From Microbacterium sp. SORGH_AS_0862 (GTDB lineage Bacteria; Actinomycetota; Actinomycetes; Actinomycetales; Microbacteriaceae), in NCBI RefSeq assembly GCF_030818795.1, contig NZ_JAUTAY010000001.1, positions 496,001 through 560,000 on the forward strand: DNA of 64,000 bases, given 5' to 3'. Of this stretch, positions 23,655-33,873 are shown piece by piece. The notes under the pieces were generated by a model that was given only the letters and a program-made list of their open reading frames with translations, was not told the origin of the DNA and did no database searches. A program made the translations under genes and the position numbers. Position 1 is the first letter of the stretch. Every line of letters starts with the position of its first letter.

Positions 23655-24229
23655 TGCCGGTCGCCGTGATTCGCCGCATCCGGGAGGACATCGCCGCCGC
23701 ACGGATGCGGGACCCCGCTGCGCGCGGCGGGGTGGAGATCGCCCTGCTGTACCCGGGTCTCCACGCGATCTGGGCACATCGCGTCTGGCACGCGCTGTGG
23801 CGTCGGCGCGTGCGTTTCATCGCGCGGGCGGGTTCGCAGGTGACGCGATGGCTCACCGGCATCGAGATCCATCCCGGCGCGCGCATCGGGCGCCGCTTCT
23901 TCATCGATCACGGCATGGGCGTCGTCATCGGTGAGACGGCGGAGGTCGGCGACGACGTCATGCTCTACCACGGCGTCACCCTCGGCGGCCGCCAGCGCGA
24001 AGGCGGCAAGCGGCACCCGACGCTCGGCAACGGTGTCGCGGTCGGCGCGGGCGCCAAGATCCTGGGGCCCGTGCACATCGGCGCGCACAGCGTCGTCGGG
24101 GCCAACGCGGTGGTCACGCGCGACGCCCCCGCCGACAGCGTGCTGGTCGGCGTGCCCGCGAAGGCTCGCCCCCGTGGGCGCAACGAGGACACCCGCGCGC
24201 TGCTGACCGCACCCGAGTACTCGATCTAG
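23654..24229 (+). CDS. cysE: Serine O-acetyltransferase
   Basis: A 191-aa hexapeptide-repeat acetyltransferase that makes O-acetylserine from serine and acetyl-CoA for CysK. The left-handed beta-helix begins near [24 protein letters not shown] and contains catalytic His and Asp (FIDHGMG). It is the short form of the enzyme with a reduced N-terminal helical domain. It ends with Ile, as in CysE proteins whose tail inserts in the CysK active site (EYSI), consistent with complex formation. Confidence 0.95.
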   Translation: MPVAVIRRIREDIAAARMRDPAARGGVEIALLYPGLHAIWAHRVWHALWRRRVRFIARAGSQVTRWLTGIEIHPGARIGRRFFIDHGMGVVIGETAEVGDDVMLYHGVTLGGRQREGGKRHPTLGNGVAVGAGAKILGPVHIGAHSVVGANAVVTRDAPADSVLVGVPAKARPRGRNEDTRALLTAPEYSI

Positions 24230-24324
24230 CCCGCGACGTCTGCACGAAAAGCTCGGGCTTCGGCGCCGCATCCGCCCCACCAGGGCACTCCCGCACCACT
24301 GGTCGTGCACACGTCGCGGCACCG

Positions 24325-24330
24325 TACGCT
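24325..24330 (+). promoter_or_regulatory. Putative -10 of a leaderless promoter (amidase)
   Basis: TACGCT ends exactly 6 bases before ATG 24337. The CGGAGG between hexamer and ATG is too close to act as a ribosome binding site. Confidence 0.6.
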
Positions 24331-24336
24331 CGGAGG

Positions 24337-25734
24337 ATGAGCGAGCTGCACGAGCTGTCCCTCGTCGAGCTGGCGCGGATGCTGCGCGGCGGTGATCTGG
24401 ACCCGCTCGAGGTCACCAGACACTACCTGTCGCGCATCGCGGCGCACGCGGAGCTGGGTGCGTTCGCGGAGGTCACCGGCGAGGCTGCGCTCGAGCGTGC
24501 GGAACGACTCTCCCGCACCACGGCGCGCGGCCCCCTTTACGGGATCCCCCACGCGGACAAGGACCTCGTGGCGCGGGCGGGCGTCCCCACGCGCTACGGC
24601 TCCCGCGCCCGCGCGGATCACACCCCGGCAGTGTCCGACCCGCTGGCGCTCGCCCTCGACGCCGCGGGCGTCGTGAACGTCGGCAAGACGGCGACGAGCG
24701 AGTTCGGTCTGACGGGCTACACGGAGCCGCGGACCGGCTCCCCGGCGCGCGATCCCTGGGACACGGCCAACGGCGCGGGCGGCTCGAGCGGCGGCGCGGC
24801 CGTCGCCGTCGCCGCGGGTCTGCTGCCGGCCGCCGTGGGCTCCGACGGCGGCGGCTCGATCCGCATCCCTGCGGCGACCGTGGGCGTCGTCGGACTCAAG
24901 CCGTCGCGCGGCCGCCTGCCCATCGGATCGGGTCTGGACTCCCCCGATCAGCTGGCCGTCACCGGTCCCCTGGCGCGCACGGTCGCCGATGCCGCCTACC
25001 TGTTCGACGTCCTGGCGGGACTCGCGCCGTACCCGTACGCGACCACAGCCCCCGGAACGGGCAGCCTCCTCGACGCCGTGCGACGGATGCCGCAGCCGGC
25101 CCGGATCGGCGTCACCACGGTCTCCCCGTGGGACGGCGATGAGGACATCCGCCTGGATCCCGACGCACGCGAGGCTCTCGAGCGCGCCGCATCCTGGCTC
25201 GCCGGCGACGGGCATCACGTCGAGGACGCCCTGTGGCGCCCGCGCGGATACCCGGACATGTTCCGCCGACTGTGGCGGGTCAGCGCCGCGCGCATCCCGC
25301 TCTCGGACGCCGACCGCGATCTCGTCGAACCGCTGACCGCGTGGCTCGTGCAGGAGGGGCGTGCACTTTCGGGCATCGAGGCGCTGGAGACGCTGAGCGC
25401 CGCCCGGGCGTTCGAACGTCAGACCGTCGCCGCCTTCGCGCCCTACGACGCCGTCCTGATGCCCGCCCTCGCACAGACGCCGCGTCCGATCGGCTGGTAC
25501 GACGGGCACGACCCGCTCCGAACCTTCGCCCTGCAGGTGGAGTACGCGCCGTACTCGAGCTTCGTCAACGTCGCCGGGCTGCCGGCGGTGACACTGCCCG
25601 TGGGGGTCGCCGCGTCGGGGCACCCGGTGTCGGTACAGCTGGTCGGACGGCCCGGTGGCGAGGCCGCGATCCTGTCGCTGGCGACGCAGCTCGAAGAGCA
25701 CCGCGGCACGCCGGCGCATCCGCCCGCCTGGTGA
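24337..25734 (+). CDS. Amidase-signature family amidase
   Basis: A 465-aa hydrolase of the amidase-signature fold (GatA-like). The catalytic triad elements are present: the Lys in GIPHADKDLV near residue 73, and the glycine/serine-rich NGAGGSSGGAAVA segment near 148 followed by SDGGGSIRIPA. The length matches stand-alone amidases rather than the GatA subunit, and no gatB or gatC lies nearby. The natural amide or ester substrate is unknown. It is convergent with prfA (10 bp between stops) and, with cysKE, breaks the usual prfA-prmC adjacency. Confidence 0.88.
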   Translation: MSELHELSLVELARMLRGGDLDPLEVTRHYLSRIAAHAELGAFAEVTGEAALERAERLSRTTARGPLYGIPHADKDLVARAGVPTRYGSRARADHTPAVSDPLALALDAAGVVNVGKTATSEFGLTGYTEPRTGSPARDPWDTANGAGGSSGGAAVAVAAGLLPAAVGSDGGGSIRIPAATVGVVGLKPSRGRLPIGSGLDSPDQLAVTGPLARTVADAAYLFDVLAGLAPYPYATTAPGTGSLLDAVRRMPQPARIGVTTVSPWDGDEDIRLDPDAREALERAASWLAGDGHHVEDALWRPRGYPDMFRRLWRVSAARIPLSDADRDLVEPLTAWLVQEGRALSGIEALETLSAARAFERQTVAAFAPYDAVLMPALAQTPRPIGWYDGHDPLRTFALQVEYAPYSSFVNVAGLPAVTLPVGVAASGHPVSVQLVGRPGGEAAILSLATQLEEHRGTPAHPPAW

Positions 25735-25744
25735 CGAAGGGCGC

Positions 25745-26821
25745 TCACTCCCCCGCGAGCGCCGCCAGTCGTGCCTCTTCGTCCGCCGCGATGGCGGAGT
25801 CGATGATGGGCCCCAGCGCACCGTCCATGACCTGGTCGAGGTTGTAGGCCTTGTAGCCGGTGCGGTGGTCGGCGATGCGGTTCTCGGGGAAGTTGTACGT
25901 GCGGATGCGCTCGGAGCGGTCCATGCCCCGGATCTGCGAGCGGCGGGCGTCCGATGCGGCGGCGTCCCGCTCCTCCTGCTGCTTGGCGAGCAGGCGGGCG
26001 CGCAGCACACGCATCGCCGCCTCGCGGTTCTGCAGCTGGCTCTTCTCGTTCTGCATCGAGACGACGATGCCGGTGGGCACGTGGGTGATGCGCACGGCCG
26101 AGTCCGTGGTGTTGACCGACTGACCGCCGGGGCCGGACGAGCGGAAGACGTCGATCTTCAGATCGTTCTGATCGATCTGGATCTCCTCCGGCTCGTCGAC
26201 CTCCGGGAAGACGAGGACACCCGTCGTCGACGTGTGGATGCGGCCCTGCGACTCGGTCGCGGGCACTCGCTGCACGCGGTGCACGCCGCCCTCGTACTTG
26301 AGGTGAGCCCAGACACCGGCCGCGGGGTCGGTACTGGCGCCCTTGATCGCCACCTGGACGTCCTTGTAGCCGCCCAGGTCCGATTCGTTGCGCTCGAGCA
26401 GTTCGGTCTTCCACCCCTGCGATGCCGCATACTGCACGTACATGCGCAACAGGTCTGCCGCGAACAGCGCGCTCTCGGCGCCGCCTTCGCCGGCCTTGAT
26501 CTCCATGATCACGTCACGTGCGTCGTCGGGGTCGCGCGGGATGAGCAGGCGCCGCAGCCGCTCCTGGGCGGCGTCGCGCTGCTCCTCGAGCGCGGGGACC
26601 TCATCGGCGAACGCCGCGTCCTCGCCCGCGAGCTCACGGGCGGCCGCGAGGTCGTCCACGGCCCCCTGCCACGCCTCGTACGCGTGCACGATGCGGGAGA
26701 GTTCGGCGTAGCGCCGGTTCACCCGCTTCGCGCGCGCGGCGTCGGCGTGCACGGCGGGGTCGGAGAGCTCCTCCTGGACCGCTCTGTGCTCGTCGAGGAG
26801 CCCGCGGACGGACTCGAACAT
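25745..26821 (-). CDS. prfA: Peptide chain release factor 1
   Basis: The 358-aa release factor for UAA and UAG. The tripeptide anticodon PAT ([13 protein letters not shown]) identifies RF1 rather than RF2, and the peptidyl-transferase motif GGQ is in [18 protein letters not shown] 26821 gives the usual MFESV start; a GTG at 26836 would add five residues and lies 11 bp after rho. It is in the thr-rho-prfA row, and its methylase PrmC is encoded nearby. Confidence 0.96.
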   Translation of the reverse strand: MFESVRGLLDEHRAVQEELSDPAVHADAARAKRVNRRYAELSRIVHAYEAWQGAVDDLAAARELAGEDAAFADEVPALEEQRDAAQERLRRLLIPRDPDDARDVIMEIKAGEGGAESALFAADLLRMYVQYAASQGWKTELLERNESDLGGYKDVQVAIKGASTDPAAGVWAHLKYEGGVHRVQRVPATESQGRIHTSTTGVLVFPEVDEPEEIQIDQNDLKIDVFRSSGPGGQSVNTTDSAVRITHVPTGIVVSMQNEKSQLQNREAAMRVLRARLLAKQQEERDAAASDARRSQIRGMDRSERIRTYNFPENRIADHRTGYKAYNLDQVMDGALGPIIDSAIAADEEARLAALAGE

Positions 26822-26847
26822 GCCGGAATCGGACACGGCCGACAGGA

Positions 26848-28818
26848 TCAGCGGATGTTGTTCTCGTGGCCGTGCGAGTGCCCGCCCGAGGCCGGAGCCG
26901 GGATGGACTTCTGCATCTGCACGAGGAACTCGACGTTCGAGGAGGTCTCCTTGAGCTTGCCGAGCACGACCTCGAGGGCCTGCTGCGGGTCGAGGCCCGC
27001 CAGCGCACGCCGCAGCTTCCAGGTGATCTTGACCTCGTCCGCCGACAGCAGCATCTCTTCGCGACGCGTGCTGGACGCGTTCACGTCGACCGCGGGGAAG
27101 ATGCGCTTGTCGGCGAGCTGACGGCTCAACCGCAGCTCGCTGTTGCCGGTGCCCTTGAACTCCTCGAAGATGACGTCGTCCATCTTGGAGCCCGTCTCTA
27201 CCAGCGCGGTCGCGAGGATCGTGAGCGAGCCGCCGTTCTCGATGTTGCGCGCGGCGCCGAAGAAGCGCTTGGGCGGGTAGAGGGCCGCGGCGTCGACACC
27301 GCCGGAGAGCACGCGCCCGCTCGTGGGCGCCGACACGTTGTACGCGCGACCCAGGCGGGTGATCGAGTCGAGCAGGACGACGACGTCGCGACCGAGCTCC
27401 ACGAGGCGCTTGGCGCGCTCGATGGCGAGCTCGGCGACCGTGGTGTGATCTTCTGCCGGACGGTCGAAGGTCGAAGCGATGACCTCGCCCTTCACCGTGC
27501 GCTGCATGTCGGTGACCTCTTCGGGGCGCTCGTCCACGAGCACGACCATGAGGTGGACCTCGGGGTTGTTGTGCGCGATCGCGTTGGCGATCTGCTGCAG
27601 CACGATCGTCTTTCCGGCCTTCGGCGGCGCGACGATGAGGCCGCGCTGGCCCTTGCCGATGGGAGCGACGAGATCGATGATGCGCTGCGTCAGCTTCTCG
27701 GGCGCGGTCTCCAGGCGCAGACGCTCCTGCGGGTAGAGCGGGGTGAGCTTGCCGAACTCGACGCGCTCGGCCGCATCCTCGACCGAGAGGCCGTTGATCG
27801 CGTCGACCTTGACGAGCGCGTTGTACTTCTGACGGCCCGACTGCTCGCCCTCGCGGGGCTGCTTGATCGCGCCGACGACCGCGTCGCCCTTGCGGAGGTT
27901 GTACTTCTTGACCTGGCCGAGCGAGACGTACACATCGCTCGCACCCGGCAGGTAGCCGGTCGTGCGGACGAACGCGTAGTTGTCGAGCACGTCGAGCACA
28001 CCGGCGATCGGGATGAGGACGTCGTCCTCGCCGATCTCGGTCTCGAACTCGTCGCCCTGGCCCTGGCCACGGCGCTTGTTGCGCTGGCGGCCGCGACCGG
28101 ACTGCTGCTCGTCGTCCTCCGCGGCGGGAGCGGCGGTCTGGCCCTGGTTCTGCTGGCCGTTCTGGCCGGCTGCACCCTGAGCGTTCTCGCGACGGTTGCG
28201 GTTGCGGCTACGGCTACGGCTACGGCTGCGGCCGCTCTGCTCACCCTCGGCGTTCTCCTCGCCGGAGGCATCGGAGGCCTTCTCGCCGGAGGTTTCGGCG
28301 ACGGGCGCCGTGTCGGCTGCCTCGGCAGGCACGAGCGCGGTCTCGGTCTCGGTCGATGTCGCATCCGTCGACGCGACATCGGTGGCAGCGGCTTCCGCCG
28401 CCGGCGGCTCGGCAGCGGCCTCCGCCGTCTCGGCCGGTGCCTCTTCCGGAGCTGCTGCAGACTTGCGAGCCCGACGCGGGGCCTTCTTGGCCGGAGCCTT
28501 CGTGACGGGCGCCTCTTCGGCGGCTGCCGCGTCATCCGCGGCGGGGGCGGCGTCGGCGGGTGCCTCGGCGGCCGGAGCCTCGGCGGCGGCAGGTGCCTCC
28601 TCGGCGACCTCACCAGCGGCAGCGGCGTCCGCGGCGGGGGCCTCTGCGCTCTTGGCTCGACGGGGCGCGCGCTTGCGCGGCGCCTTCGCCGGAGCCTCGG
28701 ATGCCGCAGCCTCGGCTGCAGGCGCGTCGGATGCCGGAGCCTCGGCTGCGGGGACGGCCTCGGCGACGTTGGCGTCGACGTTGGCGTCGGTGGACTGGAT
28801 CTCGGAGATGGACTCCAC
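26848..28818 (-). CDS. rho: Transcription termination factor Rho with long disordered N-terminal region
   Basis: A 656-aa hexameric RNA-dependent ATPase. The C-terminal about 390 residues are standard: RNA-binding cold-shock-like domain ([20 protein letters not shown]), Walker A (APPKAGKT), LVDERPEEV and Q-loop/R-loop regions. The first about 240 residues are Ala/Pro/Glu/Lys-rich, with two basic blocks (RKRAPRRAK and KKAPRRARK) and an [13 protein letters not shown] tract. No clear N-terminal Rho_N helical bundle is visible. GTG 28818 is chosen for its AAGGGAG site 6 bases upstream. It lies between thrB and prfA, a common actinobacterial order. Confidence 0.96.
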   Translation of the reverse strand: MESISEIQSTDANVDANVAEAVPAAEAPASDAPAAEAAASEAPAKAPRKRAPRRAKSAEAPAADAAAAGEVAEEAPAAAEAPAAEAPADAAPAADDAAAAEEAPVTKAPAKKAPRRARKSAAAPEEAPAETAEAAAEPPAAEAAATDVASTDATSTETETALVPAEAADTAPVAETSGEKASDASGEENAEGEQSGRSRSRSRSRNRNRRENAQGAAGQNGQQNQGQTAAPAAEDDEQQSGRGRQRNKRRGQGQGDEFETEIGEDDVLIPIAGVLDVLDNYAFVRTTGYLPGASDVYVSLGQVKKYNLRKGDAVVGAIKQPREGEQSGRQKYNALVKVDAINGLSVEDAAERVEFGKLTPLYPQERLRLETAPEKLTQRIIDLVAPIGKGQRGLIVAPPKAGKTIVLQQIANAIAHNNPEVHLMVVLVDERPEEVTDMQRTVKGEVIASTFDRPAEDHTTVAELAIERAKRLVELGRDVVVLLDSITRLGRAYNVSAPTSGRVLSGGVDAAALYPPKRFFGAARNIENGGSLTILATALVETGSKMDDVIFEEFKGTGNSELRLSRQLADKRIFPAVDVNASSTRREEMLLSADEVKITWKLRRALAGLDPQQALEVVLGKLKETSSNVEFLVQMQKSIPAPASGGHSHGHENNIR

Positions 28819-28918
28819 GAGTACTCCCTTGATGAAACGTGTGTCAGCGCGTGACCGCACAGAAGGCCCAACAGACAGGCATCCGTCTACACCCAGCGCA
28901 TGCTCGGGATACGCGCGA

Positions 28919-28937
28919 CCACATCGCGGGGATGTGG
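28919..28937 (-). other. Small hairpin in the leader/intergenic region before rho
   Basis: A 7-bp perfect stem with a 5-base loop lies about 100 bases upstream of rho. The 177-bp gap between thrB and rho otherwise shows no gene. The hairpin might end the upstream transcript or structure the rho leader; neither can be shown from sequence. Confidence 0.3.
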
Positions 28938-28995
28938 CGCGGGTATGAGTGCAGGGGTCACGCGGCCGGTTCGCAGATTGCGACGGAGGCCAGAT

Positions 28996-29940
28996 TCACG
29001 TCAGTGACGTGGCACCCTCCGCGTTGTCCCTCACTGTACCACCCTTGAAGTCGACCGCGAGCATGAGCGCCTCCCACGGAGTGTCCGCGTGCGAGGCCAC
29101 CAGCTGAGCGGCTTCCAGACGACGTCCGGGACCGTCGGCGAGCACGAGGACGGAGGGCCCCGCCCCGGAGACGACCGCCGCGAATCCCTCCCGACGCAGC
29201 GCCTGCACGAGGCGGTCCGTCTCCGGCATCGCTGCCGCACGATAGCTCTGGTGCAGCTTGTCCTCGGTGGCGGCCATGAGCAGCTCGGGGCTCTGCGTCA
29301 GCGCCGCGATCAGCAGCGCCGAGCGCGAGACGTTGAACACCGCGTCCGCGCGCGAGAACTGATCGGGCTGGAGACCGCGCGCGACCGAGGTCGACATCGT
29401 GAACTCGGGCACGAAGACGATCGGGGACACACCGCGGTGCACGAGCAGCTTCTTGTGCTGCGGACCGTTCTCGTCGACCCACGCGATCGTGAGACCCCCG
29501 AAGAGGGCGGGCGCGACGTTGTCGGGGTGGCCCTCGAGCTCCGTGGCGAGCCGCAGCAGCGTGTCGGCGTCGAGATCCGCCTCACCCTCGAGCAGTCCCT
29601 TGGCGGCCAAGAGCCCGGAGACGACGGCGGCGCCGGAGGAGCCCATCCCCCGTCCGTGCGGAATGACGTTGCGTGCGCGCAGGCGCAGGCCCGGCATGGG
29701 CAGACCCGCATCCGCGAAGGCGTAGGCGATGGCACGCACCACGAGATGCGACGCGTCGCGCGGGACCTGGTCGGCGCCGGCGCCGTCGACCTCGATCTCC
29801 AGCAGGCCCGGTTCGAGGGCCTCGACCTCGAGCTCGTCGTAGACGCTCAGCGCCAGCCCGAGCGTGTCGAAGCCGGGACCGAGGTTGGCACTCGTGGCGG
29901 GCACGCGCACCGTCACCGCGCGGCCCACGGCGATCGTCAT
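28996..29940 (-). CDS. thrB: Homoserine kinase
   Basis: A 314-aa GHMP-family kinase phosphorylating homoserine, the step before threonine synthase. The N-terminus VPATSANLGPGFDTLG and the ATP-binding PHGRGMGSSGAAVV motif near residue 95 are diagnostic. ATG 29940 overlaps the thrC stop (ATGA). Gene order hom-thrC-thrB is the standard actinobacterial threonine operon, here continuing from lysA. Confidence 0.96.
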   Translation of the reverse strand: MTIAVGRAVTVRVPATSANLGPGFDTLGLALSVYDELEVEALEPGLLEIEVDGAGADQVPRDASHLVVRAIAYAFADAGLPMPGLRLRARNVIPHGRGMGSSGAAVVSGLLAAKGLLEGEADLDADTLLRLATELEGHPDNVAPALFGGLTIAWVDENGPQHKKLLVHRGVSPIVFVPEFTMSTSVARGLQPDQFSRADAVFNVSRSALLIAALTQSPELLMAATEDKLHQSYRAAAMPETDRLVQALRREGFAAVVSGAGPSVLVLADGPGRRLEAAQLVASHADTPWEALMLAVDFKGGTVRDNAEGATSLT

Positions 29941-31036
29941 TGAGAGCCCTGCGGGGCGAGCTCCAGCACCGAGGCGACCTCCGAGACGGAGTTGTCGACG
30001 ACGGTGGGAGCGACCTCGCCGCCGGATGCGTCGCGCAAGGCCCACTGCGGATCCTTGAGACCGTGACCGGTGACGGTGAGCACCACGCGGGCACCCGCCG
30101 GGATGACTCCGGCTTCCGCGCGGTCGAGGAGACCCGCGACGGAGATCGCGGAGGCCGGCTCGACGAAGACGCCGACCGTCTCGCTCAGCAGCTTCTGCGC
30201 GGCGAGGATGCGGTCGTCCTCGATGGCGCCGAACCAACCGTCCGTGGCGTCGCGCGCCTCGAGGGCGAACTGCCAGGACGCGGGGTTCCCGATGCGGATG
30301 GCACTGGCCACCGTCTCGGGGTTTTTGACGACCTCGCCGCGCACGAGCGGGGCGGAGCCCGCGGCCTGGAGTCCGAACATCCGCGGAACCTTGGTGGAGG
30401 CGCCGCGTTCGGCCTCCTCGGTGTAGCCGCGCGTGTAGGCGGTGTAGTTGCCCGCGTTGCCGACGGGCACGATGTGGAAGTCGGGGGCGTCGCCCAGCTG
30501 GGAGACGACCTCATAGGCGGCGGACCATAGGCGGCGGTCTTCTGACCGTCGATGCGGTCCGGGTTGACCGAGTTCACGAGGTGCACCGGGTAGTTCGCGG
30601 CGAGCTCGCGGGCGATCTCGAGGCAGTCGTCGAAGTTGCCGCGGATCTGGATGAGCTTGCCGCCATGCGCAACGGCCTGGCTGAGCTTGCCCATCGCGAT
30701 CTTGCCCTCGGGCACGAGCACGGCGGCGGTGATGCCGGCGTGCGCGGCGTAGGCGGCGGCCGACGCCGAGGTGTTGCCCGTCGACGCGCAGATCACGGCC
30801 TTGGCCCCGTGCTCGACGGCGCGCGAGAGCGCCACCGTCATGCCGCGGTCCTTGAACGAGCCGGTCGGGTTCATGCCCTCGAACTTGACCCAGACCTCGG
30901 CACCGGTGCGGTGCGACAGAGCCGGTGCCGGGATGAGCGGGGTGCCGCCCTCGCCGAGGGTGACCACCGTGGAGGCGTCGGTCACGCCGAGGCGGTCGGC
31001 GTACTCGCGGAGGACTCCGCGCCAGAGGTGTGCCAT
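29937..31036 (-). pseudogene. thrC: Threonine synthase gene disrupted by a 14-bp tandem duplication
   Basis: From ATG 31036 the protein reads as normal threonine synthase: the PLP lysine is in [11 protein letters not shown] and the phosphate loop is [15 protein letters not shown]. After DGQKTAAY the frame is lost, and the remainder ([15 protein letters not shown] through to the stop at 29937) lies in another frame. The break coincides with two adjacent 14-bp copies at 30512-30525 and 30526-30539 differing at one base. Deleting one restores [13 protein letters not shown] and a protein of about 361 aa. Unless the duplication is an assembly fault, the strain would lack a functional ThrC. It overlaps thrB by 4 bases. 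Confidence 0.88.
30512..30539. repeat. 14-bp imperfect tandem duplication inside thrC
   Basis: CATAGGCGGCGGAC (30512-30525) is followed at once by CATAGGCGGCGGTC (30526-30539), 13 of 14 identical. Fourteen is not a multiple of three, so it shifts the thrC frame. Confidence 0.95.
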
Positions 31037-31037
31037 G

Positions 31038-32360
31038 TCAGTCTCCTTCTACCCGCAGGACCGAGACGACCCGCTCGACGACGTCGCTGTCCGCGAGTCG
31101 ATCGACCGTGTCGCTGAGATCCTGCTCGCGTGCTTTGTGCGTTCCGATGACCAGGCGCGCCCGGCCCGAGTCTGCGCCGTTGTCGGCGATGACCGTCTGC
31201 TCGACCGTCGCGATCGAGACGTGCCCGTCGCTCAGGGTCCCGGCGATGTGGGCGAGCACGCCCGCCTGGTCGCTGACCTCGAGCGTGATCTGGTAGCGCG
31301 TCTGCGCGTGGCCGATCGGCAGGACGGGCAGGTTCGCGCGCGTGGACTCCCCCACACCCACGCCGCCCGCGATGTGGCGACGTGCCGCCGAGACGACGTC
31401 GCCCAGCACGGCGGATGCGGTCTGCACGCCGCCCGCGCCGGCACCGTAGAACATGAGCGAACCGGCCGCCTCCGCCTCGACGAAGACGGCGTTGTTGGCG
31501 CCGTGGACGCTGGCGAGGGGGTGCGAGCGAGGCACCAGCGCCGGGTACACCCGCACCGAGATCGCCTCGCCGGTGGGCGAGTCCTGTCCGGTCAGCCGCT
31601 CGCAGACAGCGAGCAGCTTGATGACGTAGCCGGCGTGACGCGCCGCATCCATCATCTGCGTCGTGATCTCCGTGATGCCCTCGCGGTGGACGGACTCGAG
31701 CGGAACGGCCGTGTGGAAGGCGAGCGAGGCGAGGATGGCGGCCTTCTGCGCCGCGTCGTAGCCTTCCACGTCGGCCGTCGGGTCGGCCTCTGCGTAGCCG
31801 AGCGCCTGCGCCTGCGCCAGGACATCCGCGAACTCCGCACCCTCGGTGTCCATCCGGTCGAGGATGTAGTTCGTCGTCCCGTTGACGATGCCCATGATGC
31901 GCTGCACACGGTCGCCGGCGAGCGAGTCGCGCAGCGGGCGGATGATCGGGATGGCGCCGGCCGCGGCCGCCTCGTAGTAGACCTGCGCCCCGACCTGGTC
32001 GGCGGCGTCGAAGATCTCGGAGCCGTAGGTCGCCAGCAGGGCCTTGTTCGCCGTCACGACGTCCGCGCCGGAATTGATCGCCTGCAGCAGATGGGTCCTC
32101 GCCGGCTCGATGCCGCCGATGAGCTCGATCACGATGTCGGCGCCGACGATCAGCGACTCGGCGTCTGTCGTGAAGAGCTCCTGCGGAAGATCCACATCGC
32201 GCGGGGCGTCGACGTCGCGCACGGCGATGCCGGCGAGCTGGAGGCTGGCTCCCGCGCGGTCCGCGAGCTCGTCACCGTGCTTGAGCAGGAGAGCTGCGAC
32301 CTGCGACCCGACGGCGCCGGCTCCCAGCAGAGCGACCCGGAGGTGGCGATGGTCGATCAT
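31038..32360 (-). CDS. hom: Homoserine dehydrogenase
   Basis: A 440-aa NAD(P)-dependent enzyme reducing aspartate semialdehyde to homoserine. The Rossmann motif [13 protein letters not shown] is at the N-terminus, [11 protein letters not shown] follows, and the catalytic domain carries [11 protein letters not shown] and [19 protein letters not shown]-terminal ACT domain (about the last 80 residues, [20 protein letters not shown]) suggests feedback inhibition by threonine. It overlaps the lysA stop by 4 bases and precedes thrC by 1 bp. Confidence 0.97.
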   Translation of the reverse strand: MIDHRHLRVALLGAGAVGSQVAALLLKHGDELADRAGASLQLAGIAVRDVDAPRDVDLPQELFTTDAESLIVGADIVIELIGGIEPARTHLLQAINSGADVVTANKALLATYGSEIFDAADQVGAQVYYEAAAAGAIPIIRPLRDSLAGDRVQRIMGIVNGTTNYILDRMDTEGAEFADVLAQAQALGYAEADPTADVEGYDAAQKAAILASLAFHTAVPLESVHREGITEITTQMMDAARHAGYVIKLLAVCERLTGQDSPTGEAISVRVYPALVPRSHPLASVHGANNAVFVEAEAAGSLMFYGAGAGGVQTASAVLGDVVSAARRHIAGGVGVGESTRANLPVLPIGHAQTRYQITLEVSDQAGVLAHIAGTLSDGHVSIATVEQTVIADNGADSGRARLVIGTHKAREQDLSDTVDRLADSDVVERVVSVLRVEGD

Positions 32361-33754
32361 GAATCACCTTTCTGCGCGAGGACGGCGTCGCGGGCGAGGA
32401 GGTCGTCGACCGTCTCGCCGCGCACGATGACACGCGCCTCGGCGTCACGTACCGCGACCACCGGGGGACGCGGCATGTAGTTGTAGTTGCTCGACAGCGA
32501 GAAGCAGTACGCGCCGGTGGCCGGCACCGCGAGCAGGTCGCCCGGGGCGACGTCGGCGGGGAGATACTCGGCGTTGACGACGATGTCGCCCGACTCGCAG
32601 TGCGAGCCGACCACCCGCACGAGGGCGGGTGCCGCATCGCTCACTCGGGAGGCGATACGCGCGGAGTAGTCGGCGCCGTAGAGCGCCGGACGGGCGTTGT
32701 CGCTCATCCCGCCGTCGACACTGACGTAGGTGCGCACGAGACCGTCGCCGAGGGCGACGGGCTTGACCGTGCCGATCTCGTACAGCGTGACACCGGCCGT
32801 TCCGACGATCGCTCGTCCCGGCTCGAACACGAGGGTCGGCACGGGCACGTCCAGGCGCGCGCAGGTGGCGGCGACCGCGTCCACGATGGCGTCGGCGAGC
32901 TCCTCGATCACTGCGGGCTGCTGGTCGCGCGTGTAGGCGATGCCGAAACCGCCGCCGAGGTTGAGCACGTCCAGACCGCCCAGCTCCGCGTGGAGGGCGA
33001 CAAGACGCTCAGCGGATGCGGCGAAGCCCTCCGACCCGAAGATCTGGGATCCGATGTGGCAGTGCAATCCGACCAGCTCGACGCCGGGGATGGCGCGCAG
33101 GAGGGCCGCCGCCTCGCGCGCACCGCCGAGGGAGAAGCCGAACTTCTGGTCTTCATGCGCCGTGGCGAGGAAGTCGTGGGTCTCGGCGTGGATCCCGGTG
33201 TTGACGCGGATCAGCACGGGCTGCCGACGGGAGGCACCATCGGTCACCGACGCGAGGCGCACGATCTCGTCGACGCTGTCCACGACGATCGTCCCGACCC
33301 CGATCTCGACGGCCCGCGCCAGCTCTCTCGCGGACTTGTTGTTGCCGTGCAGGCCGAGCAGCGCCGGATCAGCGCCCGCGGCCGACGCCACAGCGAGCTC
33401 GCCGGGGCTCGCGACGTCGATGCGCAGCCCCTCCTCGAGCACCCACCGGGCCACGGCCGCGGAGAGGAACGCCTTGCCCGCGTAGTAGACGCGCGCTTCG
33501 GCACCGTACCGGGCCGCCGCCTGCCGGAAAGCGGCGAGGATTCGACGGGCGCGGCCCCGCACCTCGTCCTCGTCGAGGACATAGAGCGGAGTGCCGAAGC
33601 GTGCGGCGAGCTCGCCCGCATCCACTCCACCGATCTGCAGACGGCCGTCGCGACGCGACGCGGATCCGGGCCACACGACCGGCGCGAGATCGTTCGCGTC
33701 GTCCGGCACGGGGAGCCACTCTTCGGCGGCAGCGCGGTCGTGCGAGGAGGACAC
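32357..33754 (-). CDS. lysA: Diaminopimelate decarboxylase
   Basis: A 465-aa PLP enzyme of the alanine-racemase-fold decarboxylases that makes lysine from meso-diaminopimelate. The PLP lysine is in VYYAGKAFL near residue 93, the glycine-rich GGGFGIAYT lies in the middle, and the active-site CESGD is near the C-terminus. GTG 33754 gives the typical SSSHDRAAAEEWLPVP start; TTG 33766 would extend it by four residues. It heads the lysA-hom-thrC-thrB group and follows argS and a DUF2993 gene, a common actinobacterial order. Confidence 0.95.
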   Translation of the reverse strand: MSSSHDRAAAEEWLPVPDDANDLAPVVWPGSASRRDGRLQIGGVDAGELAARFGTPLYVLDEDEVRGRARRILAAFRQAAARYGAEARVYYAGKAFLSAAVARWVLEEGLRIDVASPGELAVASAAGADPALLGLHGNNKSARELARAVEIGVGTIVVDSVDEIVRLASVTDGASRRQPVLIRVNTGIHAETHDFLATAHEDQKFGFSLGGAREAAALLRAIPGVELVGLHCHIGSQIFGSEGFAASAERLVALHAELGGLDVLNLGGGFGIAYTRDQQPAVIEELADAIVDAVAATCARLDVPVPTLVFEPGRAIVGTAGVTLYEIGTVKPVALGDGLVRTYVSVDGGMSDNARPALYGADYSARIASRVSDAAPALVRVVGSHCESGDIVVNAEYLPADVAPGDLLAVPATGAYCFSLSSNYNYMPRPPVVAVRDAEARVIVRGETVDDLLARDAVLAQKGDS

Positions 33755-33873
33755 TACGAGACCCAATCGGTGGTGAAGGGCGGCGGGATTCTCAGCGGCG
33801 GCGGAGCCGTCACGACACCCCGACGCGAGTCCCTTGAAGTCTAGGGCACCGCCTATGCCGCTCCCGCCATGCG

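Noticed and set aside
21059..24229. A 1056-codon plus-strand frame running through sua5, prmC and cysK into cysE.
   Set aside because: Only its last 191 codons (cysE) are real; the rest is antisense or out of frame with well-supported genes.
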